From Tetmemena sp. SeJ-2015 (taxonomy: Eukaryota > Ciliophora > Spirotrichea > Sporadotrichida > Oxytrichidae), in assembly GCA_027382625.1 (NCBI GenBank), contig JAJKFJ010022210.1, forward strand, positions 28,265 to 92,264: a stretch of DNA of 64,000 bases, in the 5' to 3' direction. Below are positions 38,501 through 48,759 of this stretch, in pieces. Within the stretch, counting starts at the first letter, position 1, and every line of letters begins with the position of its first letter. The notes under the pieces were generated by a model. That model worked only from the letters and a program-made list of their open reading frames with translations, did no database searches and was not told where the DNA came from. A program made the translations under genes and the position numbers.

Positions 38501-38793
38501 GTCCGGTTGGAAAACGAAAAATTAATTTTAAAATTAACATATATATAAATGGCGTATAATTCCAATAATTCTAAAATGAATAACCTTAGAAATAAAATTA
38601 AACAAAAAACATGCCTAAAATATTATTTAAAACTAATATTTAATTTTATTTTTGAGGAGACAGACTTAGAAATTATCCAAATTAAATAATCGTAAATGAA
38701 TAATTATTAATGAAATTATACTTTTTAACACTACACCTAATTTTTAATATAAGTCTATTCTAATAGAATTAACATTAGATGTTTTAATTACAT

Positions 38794-40010
38794 TCAAAGT
38801 TCAGAATGAGCAGATTAAAATGTCTCATTTGATTTTTCAATAAATCTTTAGCCTGCTTCTTCTTCCTTTGTCTCTAAAAACTCGTCCTCATTTCTTCCCT
38901 ATAAAAATTCGTCGATTCTCTTTAGCAAATCCTTTTTATTTTTCTTGAGCTAGAATACTCCATCCTCATTATGAAAATTTAAATTTACTATATATGACTT
39001 TTTATAAAATAATTATTGAAATTATAGACCAGATCCGCGAATGGATTATATTTAGCATCTACGAGAATCAAATTTCTGGTGTTATACTTTTTGTTCTTTA
39101 AATCTCCATGATAGTCTTTTAAAAAACGTCTCCAAAATCCTTTTAAATTAAGATAGTAATGCTTGATTGTGCAGTTAGCGTAACCTATTTTCTTTTACTG
39201 ATTAAGAGGGCGGATCTTTTCCTGCCAGCGCGAGAAGGAAATCTTATAGCCTTCAGTTAGATTTTGACCAGGGAATATTTTATCCACTTTCTATTGCGCC
39301 ATCATTTTAGCCATAATAAAATCACCATCCCCTACTATAGAAAACTCGTATAACTTTCCAATCTGCTTATATCCAGCTCGAGAAATTCCCCAGCCTAGGC
39401 CTGAGAAAAACATCCCTGAATACTTTCCTTCAATCTTAGGTAAAAAAATTAAATTTATGACAGAGTGAAAATAAGAATATCATTTTTGTTAATCTTTATC
39501 GAATTAGCTATGGTTTGCGTGTATGAGGGGTGTATCTTTTAAGTTTCGTTCTAAGGTCCCAGAAATATCGCAGTCTAAAAAACTTGGATTATTTCATATT
39601 TTTGAAAAGCCTCCAAAATCAGAAGAGGCCAATCCTTTTCCTCGAACTCTATGTCTGCATCTAACCATAACACATATTTCCATTTCACTGGCAAACGCGA
39701 AATCGCTATGTTCAATTAAAAATATGCATAATTACACGATTTACATATATATTTTATTGATGTTAATAAGATTTTCTTTATGCCAGAGGGCGTGGTCAGC
39801 GTGGACTTAAAAGTGGTGAGAATTGGAAGCTTGAGTAAAACTGTAAGTTTCCTGCTCCCCATAGATGCATTCTATGACGTAGAGTTAAACTCCTGACTCA
39901 TTCATGTGCCTTTCAAAGCGATAGAAGTTGTCCAGGCGAGATTTTGAGCCACTGGGGTTAAAAACTGCAGTCACCACAAACAGACTCTAGAGTAAAGATT
40001 CCAAAACCAT
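38794..40010 (-). CDS. GT-A-like glycosyltransferase, copy B
   Basis: Start CAT at 40008-40010, TGA at TCA 38794-38796. Four IESs (206 bp) are removed to give 1011 bp, 337 codons. Very close to copy A, including the N-terminal TAV FNPSGS motif, the KENLINIA join, the FLGPQNETQ segment, FFSGLGWGISRAGYKQIGK and the HYYHGDLKNKKY motif. The tail is more acidic and ends ETFQSAHSEL. A and B are a recent duplication. Substrate unknown. Confidence 0.8.
38968..39020. other. IES, copy B (pointer ATTAT)
   Basis: ATTAT at 38968-38972 and 39021-39025. Same position as the 3'-most IES of copies A, C and D. Confidence 0.65.
39110..39151. other. IES, copy B (pointer GATAGT)
   Basis: GATAGT at 39110-39115 and 39152-39157. 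Deletion restores KHYYHGDLK, as in copy A with an unrelated interior. Confidence 0.85.
39432..39490. other. IES, copy B (pointer AATCTT)
   Basis: AATCTT at 39432-39437 and 39491-39496. Joins QTIANSI to KIEGKYSGMFF in frame. Confidence 0.75.
39708..39759. other. IES, copy B (pointer ATGTT)
   Basis: ATGTT at 39708-39712 and 39760-39764. Joins KENLI to NIAISRLP. Confidence 0.85.
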
Positions 40011-40856
40011 TTATAGAGAAGACTATAAAATCAATCACAGGGTCAGATGAATTTAGATTTGTAATTAGAATTCTTATTATCTGGGTCATTAGTTAAAATG
40101 TAAATTTCCGGAGACAAATAAGCAAAAATTTTATCAATATTTCTATAGAAAAATCTTAGCAACCATATTCACTCTTTATGTTAATATAAAACAAAATTAT
40201 TTATTAAGATAATTTACAATAAAATCTAATGCGAAATTTTTCCTTTCCTCCCCTCTCAAAAAAGTAAAAAGATGCTTCGATATTTTTATAAATTGATTTA
40301 ATTAATCTTCACATTTTAAGGATGCTTTCTTTCAATTTTCTTGGTAAATGAGGTTTTTCTCATTAACTTTTATTATAAGTTCAAATATTTATCTGTAAGT
40401 AATATAATCATTTTAAATTAAATATACAATTTAATTATATTTGTTTTTGAGAATTAAAATATAATTAAATTATAAAGCAGAGTTATAAGAAAATTTGATT
40501 TTCGTATTCTAGTAAATTATCATAAATTATCTTTTCTTCAGATCCTCCTAAAATAATTTAGAAGTCACTTTATTATCTTTCTTTAGGAAATATTTTTTTA
40601 AAATTAAAATACTAATTTTTTAACTGTCTTATCTATTAATTTTTTTAACAAAAGCAATAAAGTTCTTTTTATCTAATAAAGAATAAATATTAATAAATTT
40701 TAAAGAAATTTATTTTTAAATAAATAAATTTGAAAGTTAATAAAAAAAATTGGAGAGGATTATACAATTAATATTATGGCATTTTATTAATATCTATTTG
40801 ATTTACAATTCAAATTTATTCTTACTAGCCTAATTCCGAATTAATTCTTTTTAAAT
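40011..40856. other. AT-rich spacer
   Basis: Intergenic between copies B and C. Parts (near 40230-40330 and 40490-40560) resemble the spacer 5' of copy A (37480-37800), so the duplication included flanking DNA. No gene seen. Confidence 0.5.
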
Positions 40857-42016
40857 TCAGAGTTCAGTGGTTGGTTTGCTAACTGGAATTTTCTATAAGA
40901 AGTCATCCTCATTCCTTCCCATGAAAAACTCGTTTATGCTCTTCAATAGGCCCCTTTTATTTTTTCTCAACTAGAAAACGTCATCATCATTATAGACAAA
41001 TTTAATTAAAAACAAGCAACACTCCTATTTATATATGCATAAGCTATTATAGATCAGATCTGAAAATGGATTGTAGCTGCCGTTTGTGAGGATCATATTT
41101 CTGGTGTTGTACTTTTTGTTTTTCAAATCACCATGATAGTTATTATAAAAAAGATTATTCAAAAATCATAATCAAACTCAAGTATAGTAATGTTTGATTG
41201 TGCAGTTTGCATAGCCGATTCTTTTTTATTCGTAGAGTGGTTTGGTTTTCTATTGCCACCTCTAGATAGAAATTTTATAGCCTTGAGTTAAGTTTTGACC
41301 AGGAAAGATTTCATTTACTTTTCTCTAGTCCATCATGAGTGCCATGATGAAGTCTCCATCTCCAACTAGTGAATAGTCGTAGAGTTTGCCTATTTGATCA
41401 TAGCCTGCACGAGAAATACCCCACCCTAGTCCTGAGAAGTATTGACCTGCAAATTTTCTTTCAATCTTTTATTTATCATATCAAATATGTGTATTATAGG
41501 AAAGAAAAATTAATCTTGATACCTTTTACGATACTCAGAGTAAACGGAGGATACTGGTATTAGGTCTCGTTTTTAGGCCCCAAAAATTTAGCACTTTCGA
41601 AGACCTGGATGATATCGTAGTTCTCAAAAGATTCCACAATGCGCTACGGCCAATCTTTTTCTTCAAATTCAATATCCGCATCAAGCCAGAGAACATATTT
41701 CCAATTTTTTGGCAAGCGAGATATAGCGATGTTAAAAATTAAAAGAAGTAGAATATATATCATGGATGTTAATAAGATTTTCTTTGTGCCAAAGTGCGTG
41801 GTCAGCGTGAACCTAAAAATGGTGAGGATTGGCAGGTTGGGTCAAGCTGTACTTATTCTGCTCGCCATAGATGCACTCTATGACGTAAAGTTCAACTCCT
41901 GACTCTTTCATGTGCCTCTCAAAGCGATAGAAGTTATCAAGACGAGATTAGGAGCCACTGGGGTTAAAGACCGCAGTCACCACAAATAGACCCTGGATAA
42001 GCGATTATAACACCAT
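40857..42016 (-). CDS. GT-A-like glycosyltransferase, copy C
   Basis: Start CAT at 42014-42016 (MVLQSLIQGLFVVTAVFNPS), TGA at TCA 40857-40859. Removal of four IESs (191 bp) gives 969 bp, 323 codons. Motifs as in copy A: RLDNFYRFERHM, YVIECIYGEQ, HALWHKENLINIA, LDADIEFE, GLGWGISRAGYDQ, LVGDGDFIMA, HYYHGDLKNKKY. The glutamine before V-H-A-D is TAG here, CAA in copy G and TAA in copies A and H, which fixes the genetic code. The tail is shorter than in A and B. Confidence 0.8.
40989..41045. other. IES, copy C (pointer ATTATAGA)
   Basis: ATTATAGA (8 bp) at 40989-40996 and 41046-41053. Deletion yields DLIYNDDDVFQL. Confidence 0.85.
41136..41183. other. IES, copy C (pointer ATAGT)
   Basis: ATAGT at 41136-41140 and 41184-41188. 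Restores HYYHGDLK. Confidence 0.85.
41463..41511. other. IES, copy C (pointer AATCT)
   Basis: AATCT at 41463-41467 and 41512-41516. Same place as the central IES of A and B; needed for the length to be divisible by three. Confidence 0.75.
41729..41765. other. IES, copy C (pointer ATGTT)
   Basis: ATGTT at 41729-41733 and 41766-41770. Joins KENLI to NIAISRLP. Confidence 0.85.
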
Positions 42017-42671
42017 TAAATTGGATTTTAGCTGTGACGTAATTTTAATATTTTGCAAGTCAATAATTATTCAAATTTTGCTCTGGTTAAGTATTCTTTA
42101 TCAAAGATTGAAAATTAAACTAATGCTACATCGCCAAGTCAATTAGATTATTCACACAACTAACTTTTTAGAATTTAATAATTTAGGGAATTTAATTTCT
42201 TCATTTCTGAAATTTATGCATTAAGAATTGTACTTCAAAGCAAATAAAGTAGTTTTAAGTAATTGAAAATCCAAAAATTAAATTTTAGCAATGTTATCTG
42301 ACAGCTGCTAATTAAAATTTTTAATTAGACATTATAAAATTAAATTATTTTAACATCTAGCGACGTCATAGAGTAAAATATATACTGAGATAAGTATTTA
42401 AACTAGGTTTTTTCGTAAATTTCTTTTTGAAGTAATCATATTATTTTAAAAGGGAGAGCTTCTTTATAATCTTAGCCCTGAGCCTTAGAATTTTAAACGA
42501 TTTTATATTACTCTTAGAAACAAAATTAAGGACCTAAAATATAGTATAACGATAGAATTTTTCTTTATAATAAATTTAAGAGCGCTAAAAATTCTCACAG
42601 TCTTAAATTTCCAAATATAATTTCTGATTCCTCATATTTATTTGAATTATATTTTAACTACTTAAAATAAT
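42017..42671. other. AT-rich spacer
   Basis: Intergenic between copy C and the transposon; no gene recognised. Confidence 0.5.
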
Positions 42672-42748
42672 CAAAACCCCATAATATGATAAGAAAGTGA
42701 AAATAAGTTGTGTATAATTAATTTCTTTATTAATTATTATAATCATGC
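42672..42748 (+). repeat. TBE-like left terminal inverted repeat
   Basis: Matches the reverse complement of 46661-46737 over 77 bp with few mismatches and small gaps. Common core words include TATGATAAGAAAGTGA, AAGTTGTGTATAA and TTATAATCATGC. The outer end is CAAAACCCC. Confidence 0.9.
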
Positions 42749-42834
42749 GAGTCCAAACGCGAAATATACTCAAAAAATAACTACAATGATCATCTTATCT
42801 CAAAGTTTCGTTTTGACTTAAGGTATGCGATGTA

Positions 42835-43110
42835 AGTCACCTTAATGCAGTAGTAATAGCCAGTTCTCAAACATGCAACTCTCGCAAAAATGTGAGAGTG
42901 CGCAGCGGGGCACTACATATCTCGCAATTTGAAAGTTGCTTTGCAGATGAAAAAGTTAGGAGTTCAGCTGTTCCTCATTGCACTTCTAAGTTTCAAGATG
43001 TGCACATCAATTTTTGATTGACCTCAAACTCTTCGCCACTAGCTAAGCGCATTTCAGTTTGGAGTAGCGCGCGAAAATCTTCCATAGAATAGTTTCCTTA
43101 TCTAAAGATC
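42835..43110 (-). other. Cysteine-rich (zinc-finger-like) frame near the left TIR
   Basis: The minus strand encodes NCEICSAPLR in one frame and SHFCESCMFENW in the next, i.e. two CxxC pairs separated by a frameshift, resembling a broken zinc finger. It overlaps no other convincing frame. Confidence 0.3.
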
Positions 43111-43199
43111 TCTCCGTAGACTGTAGCAAACATCTATCGTTGAATGGCATAACGTACAAAACTGTGAAACGAGTGAAGCGCGTTATAGATCGGAAGCTA

Positions 43200-43712
43200 A
43201 GGCATTTTATTATAATAATCTGATATATATATTTACGACTAGCTGCTCAGGTGTGAGAAGGGTAGCGGTGAAGTTTGTATGTGCTGACGAGCTGTGTTCA
43301 CACACAAACTTTCATGAAGAAGAGTTGGTACAAGAAGCAGGATAACATATGAAGTTTACGAGTAGAAAGTAAATATAACTTACAAGTGCGTTACTTGCAG
43401 GAATCAGGCGAAGACTCAAGGCTTAGAAGCTTATGCCTTTCATCCTCGCTCTATCAGCGAGAAGCAGTATGTTTGCGTTCCTTAAGAAGGCTCAGAGAGA
43501 AGATCACAGACGGTGAGAGCGTGTTCTGCTCGTTGACAACCTCAGCGTACCACAAAGAAAAGGAAGCGAAGAAACGGCAGTACGCTGAGTGAACCATCAA
43601 CTCTCCTTTTATTAATGTGTCCATACTCGCCAGAGTTCAAAGGCATTGAGTTTTACGGAACTTAGTTAAGGGAAACTATAAGAAGCTGCTGCTCTTCACT
43701 TGATGCATGATT
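43200..43712 (+). pseudogene. Tc1/mariner-like (DDE) transposase remnant of the TBE-like element
   Basis: One frame reads RVLLVDNLSVPQRKG around 43520-43560, fitting the second catalytic aspartate (VDN) of DDE transposases. A shifted frame reads LLLLMCPYSPEFKGIEFYG around 43600-43660, fitting the PYSPELNPIE block just before the third catalytic residue. The frame changes between the blocks, and a TGA precedes the first, so the gene is broken. The 5' part was not delimited. Confidence 0.65.
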
Positions 43713-44059
43713 AAGCTATCGATACAGAGGATTTAATTAAGTGAGTAGTGTAAGAGAGTGGAAGAAGAGAGACAAAGTTATGTGTCGAGATAAGAGTAGA
43801 GTGAATATTCGTTTACGGAAAGTATTTAAGCTTAAATTAAACTGACTTAGTACTTGCTTATCTTGGAAAAGGGATTTTAGAAATGTTCTTTCTCTCCTCT
43901 CTGTTGGGCCAGATGAGACCTAGCTTCCTCATCTTGCGAAACCTGCTCCGCATCTAATGTGCATCTCGTCGTCCTAAGTTTATATAGTGATAGACGCTTG
44001 CTCACCCGATGCCTGTATTTTGCTTCCGTGCTCTGAATAACTTTCCGATCTTCCTTCAT
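43654..44059 (-). other. Minus-strand reading frame in the TBE-like element
   Basis: With TAA/TAG as glutamine an ATG at 44057-44059 opens a long frame rich in charged residues (KYRHRVSKRLSLYKLR, then DEEARSHLAQQRGEKEHF). TBE elements are reported to carry three genes including one of unknown function; this could be the remains of that one, but I recognise no domain. Confidence 0.3.
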
Positions 44060-44139
44060 TAAGTAGATGCCAGTGCCAGTTTCTCTACACAGTTAAACTC
44101 TAAAACTTACTTGAGAAGTAGGGATACTTCTGAAGCTGC

Positions 44140-44370
44140 TCAAAACATTCGTCGCTGATAACTATTCCTTGCTTTCTTTGGGTCGTTCTCCTCTACTTTA
44201 GAATCTCTTCCTGTTTGCATCTTCAATGATCTCTTTGGAGGTACTCTGCACGTACAGTAGCAAGGACGCAAAAGAAGAACCTTCTGCTCTTCCGATCTTT
44301 GTTTGAGAGTTGTTCCTTTTAGGAAGGAATAGAGGCAACCTCCGGATCTCCCATCGCATTCGTCATACAT
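44140..44370 (-). other. Second minus-strand frame in the TBE-like element
   Basis: Starts MYDECDGRSGGCLYSFLKG, basic and cysteine-containing, and ends at TGA near 44140. It may be another part of the same broken gene as 43654-44059. Confidence 0.3.
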
Positions 44371-45746
44371 ATTAGTGACTGAGATCTAAGGATAGTTTTG
44401 GAATTCCATCATGTTGACATCGATTGATTTGAGAGATGAGCTTTCTTGTCATCAGCAAGAATTGCTTTGAGGAACGAGATCTTTGTTTCATAGTCGGAAG
44501 GAACAAACCACTAAGATTATTGTTACTACCATAGATGAGAGCTTCTTACTTGCCTAAAGTGAGGTATGTAGAGGTCATATTGCTTCGGACGTGCTCAAGC
44601 TCTTGCGCTTCCATATTAATCGCTTATTCAGTTCCACATCTTGCTGAGTACTCGTTAATTCTATTTTATTTTATGATCTAGATCGAGGAAGCTAAAGTTT
44701 ACTATTTAATAGTGAGATCCTATAGGATGACAAGCTGAAATAGATAGAGCTAGAAACTAAGCGAAATGTTCAAGTTGTGAAGATGGAGCTCCTTTTTTAT
44801 ATGTGGTGGTCTTAAATTAATCACTAATTTAATACTAAAACTAATTAGTAGCATAACTAAGTTGCTGCAATTAATTAGTAAGCAGTTCAATCGCGTTGCA
44901 ATGAATTCTGTAGCAGCTATTTTTAAGCTTTCGTGACGTCGACATTATAAAATGTTGCCAACGGAATTTTGAGCAGAGTGGTTTGAACTTAATTCGTAAT
45001 TTAATCAAGCAGATAAGAGATAAATATGGGAGCTATCTAATAAATTAAGAAAGCATTAAGAACATCAAATGAATGACATCTTTTTGGCACTCTGATGTAT
45101 CTGTGAGTGCTCTGCACCTAGGCAACAGAGATCGTAATAAGTGGCGGATCTTCATAATTTAAAATTTGAAATTTAAGATGGAACAAACTAAGCTAGAGAC
45201 AAGTACATACTGTAGCAAACACAAGCCTAAAACTAAATGTCGGAACAGCAACACAAGATGCCTGTTGCACTAAGTGCAGGTGAGAGCTCTTGAAACTTGA
45301 GCTCGAGCAAGAGATCTGTGCTTTAAATTGTCAACAAGAGTTGAAAAGTCGGTGGGCGTTTAAACTATCGCAACCTGATGCTCCTCTTGTTGCGCTCCAG
45401 ATCAATGAGGAGAAGAAACTTTTTGAAATGCGAAGTTATGTCAACGACAGTTCGAAAATCCTCAGAGCCTCAAGCGGAACTGCAAGGAAAGAACCGACGT
45501 CAAGACAAACTAAGATCTATATGAAGCATTAGAAAGTGGACGGTGCTATCCTTGAGCTCAACTTGGTGAGCACATTCTCTCACTCTTGCTTCCTCAAGAA
45601 AACACATGGAGAAGAACACATGGCTTGAAGTTTCGTAAATTGAGGATAAAGAAACTTTAAAGATGGTGCAAGCTAAGAGGCCAAGCACGATGACCTTGAA
45701 AGGTTAATAAAGAGGAAGCCAAGAGGAAAGAAAGAAGATTGAGTTC

Positions 45747-46561
45747 ATGAACTCAAGAAAGCTTAGTGTATCGGTGTCAGTAAAAAGTTTCAGGCTAGCT
45801 CAAAAGAAGACTCCATGCTTGAGAGTTGTAACTTTGGAGGATGGTGTTCAAAATTACCTCCACTTGCTGATGCGAAGCGAAAGATCGGAATCATACAAGA
45901 AGAGTAGGCTTACAAGATTTCCTTTACGAATACCTTGTAAAAGATCGGAAGAGAGAGAGGTCTTGAGTCGCGAACGAACTGACAGTGTGGAGAGAAGCGA
46001 GGGACAAAAACTTGAAAGTAGTTCTTCAATCTTGCTGGTGTCTTTTATCGATCATGATTACATCGCCTTTCGCCTTCCTAAATGGGAGATCACACTAAAG
46101 AATTTCTCAGCAACGAATGGCGCAAACAGTACTAGCTTACTGCTATTCTCACTGACGTCGTTAGAGGAGTGATGGAGTTGCTTGAGTGGGGATTCGTGCA
46201 CAGAGATCTCAAAGAACATCATGATATTATAAACTTTGAACCAGTCAGAGCAAATGTCATAACTTCAAACAGATTGTAGAGAAGAGAAAAACATTGAAGG
46301 AAGCATCGGTGCATAGGAATCTAACTTCCATAAGACAGACTTGGCTCACGGTTCAGTGCATGGGACATTTGGTCTATAATTGCAATCATACTTGAATGCG
46401 ATATGAAACCAGAGGAAAACTACTAGTGTGAAAGTGAAGATGATGCAATATAATTCGCAACAAGACATTGTAAGATATACAAGGTATCAGAACCTTTGGA
46501 AAAAGTTAGTAAACAAAGTAATAATCAGCAACCTATGAAACCTAACACTCAGTTGATCTGA
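45747..46561 (+). pseudogene. Protein-kinase-like gene of the TBE-like element, frameshifted
   Basis: The 3' part contains GFVHRDLKEHHDIINF (HRDLK at 46199-46213), a kinase catalytic loop, and FSAWDIWSIIAIILECD (46352-46402), the subdomain IX region, ending at TGA 46559-46561. The upstream part (SFIDHDYIAFRLPK, 46047-46084) lies in another frame and would supply the hinge, so a frameshift separates them near 46085. The asparagine usual after HRDLKxx is not in the canonical place. TBE elements are known to encode a zinc-finger/kinase protein. Confidence 0.65.
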
Positions 46562-46660
46562 GATAGAGGAAGCATTAAAGGGTATAAAATTCAGAGATAT
46601 GAGACAGACGTCAAGGTCACTTCCTAGAAGACTTTAGATTGCCTGTTTAGGTAAAAATTA

Positions 46661-46737
46661 GCATGATTATAAGTATTAATAAAGAAATTATTATACACAA
46701 CTTATTTCACTTTCTTATCATATTAATGGGTTTTTAT
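46661..46737 (-). repeat. TBE-like right terminal inverted repeat
   Basis: Inverted partner of 42672-42748. Its outer end is degenerate (GGGTTTTTATT instead of GGGGTTTTG). Confidence 0.85.
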
Positions 46738-47215
46738 TGGTAGAGAAATCGAAATTAAAATTGTTAAAACTCAATTTCTAAAAAAAAATTTGATAATTTT
46801 TTTAGAATCTTTAAAAGAAATTTCTGATCTTAAAGTCTAAATTGCTTGATAAAAATTTATTAAGAATTTTATTGAATAATTTATAAACTCATATGATCAA
46901 TTTTTTGATGAAGTAGAAAAATATCTATTCTAGAAATTCGTCTTATTATTTTCTTTACATTTTTAAAATTGAAGATTCGATTTAAGCAAATGAATTGGCA
47001 TTATTTAAGCATCCTATGATTATTATAAATGGGTATAAGAATAATTATTTTTGAGAAATGAGAATTAAAAATTTAGAAATTTAAATTCTTTCTCTCAGAA
47101 TATTAAGTAAAACAGCTTTATTGGCAATTTATCTCTCCACTCCTCTTAAAGTGAAGTTTTAATTATTATTATTTTGCCAGTAAAGGTTTTAAGATTACGA
47201 TTGACGGATTCTTAT
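46738..47215. other. AT-rich spacer
   Basis: Between the transposon and copy D; no gene recognised. Confidence 0.5.
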
Positions 47216-48463
47216 TCATAATTTTACTTTCTTACTTTTTAGAAAGTCATCTTCCTTTCTCTCTCTGAAAAATGTGTGAATTCTATTCAATAAATCACTC
47301 TTTTCACTCACTAACTATAGTAACCCGTCTTCATTCATTTAATTTAAAGTCAAATTTTTTTTTAAATAGAGGTAATATATTTTTATATTATAGTATAATT
47401 GTAGGTGAGATCTTTGTATGGGTTGAACTTTTCCTCCACGAGAATGCGGTTCCTAGAATCATACTTCTTATTCTTGAGTTCTCCGTGATAGTATAAATTG
47501 AATAAATATATCCTAGATATTCAAATTGAAATATATGCTAGTAGTGTTTGACTGTGCAATCTGCATAACCAATCTACCCATAGAATTTAAAATCATAGGC
47601 CCTTTCTTTCCACTTCATTATCGATGCTTTATAGCCATCAGATAGGTCTTGTCTTGCGAATATCTTCTCTATCGATCTTTGATCAAGCATAAGCGCCATT
47701 ATAAAATCACCGTCTCCCACTAGTGAAAAATCATACAGCTTACCAATTTAATATTCAAATATACAAAATTTCAAGATGATTACAAAATTCATTAAAAGAC
47801 TAACTCACACATGCAAATGAGAATAAATTTAAAATGAAGATAGAGAATAATTTAGACGTAGGCATCTCTAGTCATACCCCAGCCAAGACCTGAAAAGTAC
47901 CAATTAACTTTTTTTCTATCGAAAGCTATACCTTGCGTCATTCGCGAGGTAAATGATGCGATTATGTTCAGGGTTTCATTTTATGCCCCTAAAAATTTAG
48001 CGTGCTTGAAAACTTAGATTATCTCATATTGCTCAAAAGCTTCTTTGATTAGTTCTGTCCAGTTGCTTTCTTCAAATTCTATATCTGCGTCAAGCCAAAG
48101 TACATGTGTCCAATTCTCAGGCAGCCTAGATATGGCAATGTTAAACTCAATTAAAATATAAAAGCTAAAATAAGTTATATAGGAAATTAAAGATCAAAGT
48201 CTCAAACGATAAAAATATGCTATAATCAAGTTCTCCTTGTGCCAAAGTGCGTGCTAAGCCCATACCTATATGTGATTTTGATTGTCTGATTTAGTGACAC
48301 TGTATTCAGTTTCCGCCCCATAGATACACTCGATCACCTTCAAGTTAACATGCGAATCTAGCATATGACGCTCGAAGCGAAAATAGTTGTCTAGTCTTGA
48401 GCGAGATCCACTTGGATTAAAAACCACAGTTATCACAAATAAGCTCGACAGGAAGCTTTCCAT
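47216..48463 (-). CDS. GT-A-like glycosyltransferase, copy D
   Basis: Start CAT at 48461-48463 (MESFLSSLFVITVVFNPSGS), TGA at TCA 47216-47218. Four IESs (300 bp) are removed, leaving 948 bp, 316 codons. Motifs: RLDNYFRFERHMLDS, LKVIECIYGAE, WLDADIEFE, LVGDGDFIMA, HYYHGELKNKKYD. It carries the longest IES of the fully mapped cluster copies (104 bp). Substrate unknown. Confidence 0.8.
47333..47397. other. IES, copy D (pointer ATT)
   Basis: ATT at 47333-47335 and 47398-47400. Joins DLTYN to EDGLLQL in frame. Confidence 0.65.
47489..47538. other. IES, copy D (pointer TAGTA)
   Basis: TAGTA at 47489-47493 and 47539-47543. Restores KHYYHGELK. Confidence 0.8.
47745..47848. other. IES, copy D (pointer AATTTA)
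   Basis: AATTTA at 47745-47750 and 47849-47854. Joins GMTRDAYVQ to IGKLYDFSLVGDG; this position has no IES in copies A-C. Confidence 0.8.
48142..48222. other. IES, copy D (pointer TAA)
   Basis: TAA at 48142-48144 and 48223-48225. Joins KENLI to NIAISRLPE. Confidence 0.65.
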
Positions 48464-48759
48464 TTAAACTTAATCACCAAATTTATTTTATATTCATTCT
48501 TTGAAATCTTAAATTTATAAAAGATAATCTCTAATGATCAATGAAGTGATAAAAATATTTTTTTTGACAACACCAGATTTCTTAACTTAAAGTAGATAAG
48601 ATATCAATTTCAGCTGACTTAAATACTTAAATTTTTATAATAACTAGGGGATTTCTCAAATTTGAAAATTAGAAATAGCGCTAGTTTCAAAATAAATTAC
48701 TTCAATAGAAGCGCTTCAAATATTTAGAATGAAAACTTTCAAGGATTTGTTTGCTGAAT

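Larger units (their letters stand above)
42672..46737. mobile_element. TBE-like transposon with telomere-like termini
   Basis: About 4.07 kb bounded by 77-bp inverted repeats. The left end starts CAAAACCCC, the C4A4 telomere repeat of hypotrichs, the hallmark of TBE elements, whose reported size (about 4.1 kb) also fits. Inside are a Tc1/mariner-like transposase remnant near the left end, minus-strand frames in the middle and a protein-kinase-like frame near the right end. Base composition is clearly less AT-rich than the flanks. The coding regions carry frameshifts and stops, so this copy looks inactive. Flanking triplets are AAT (left) and ATT (right), both of the ANT type used by TBEs but not identical. 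It separates glycosyltransferase copies C and D. Confidence 0.85.

Noticed and set aside
39523..39810. Plus-strand open frame of 95 codons
   Set aside because: Antisense to glycosyltransferase copy B, and it crosses the ATGTT-flanked IES.
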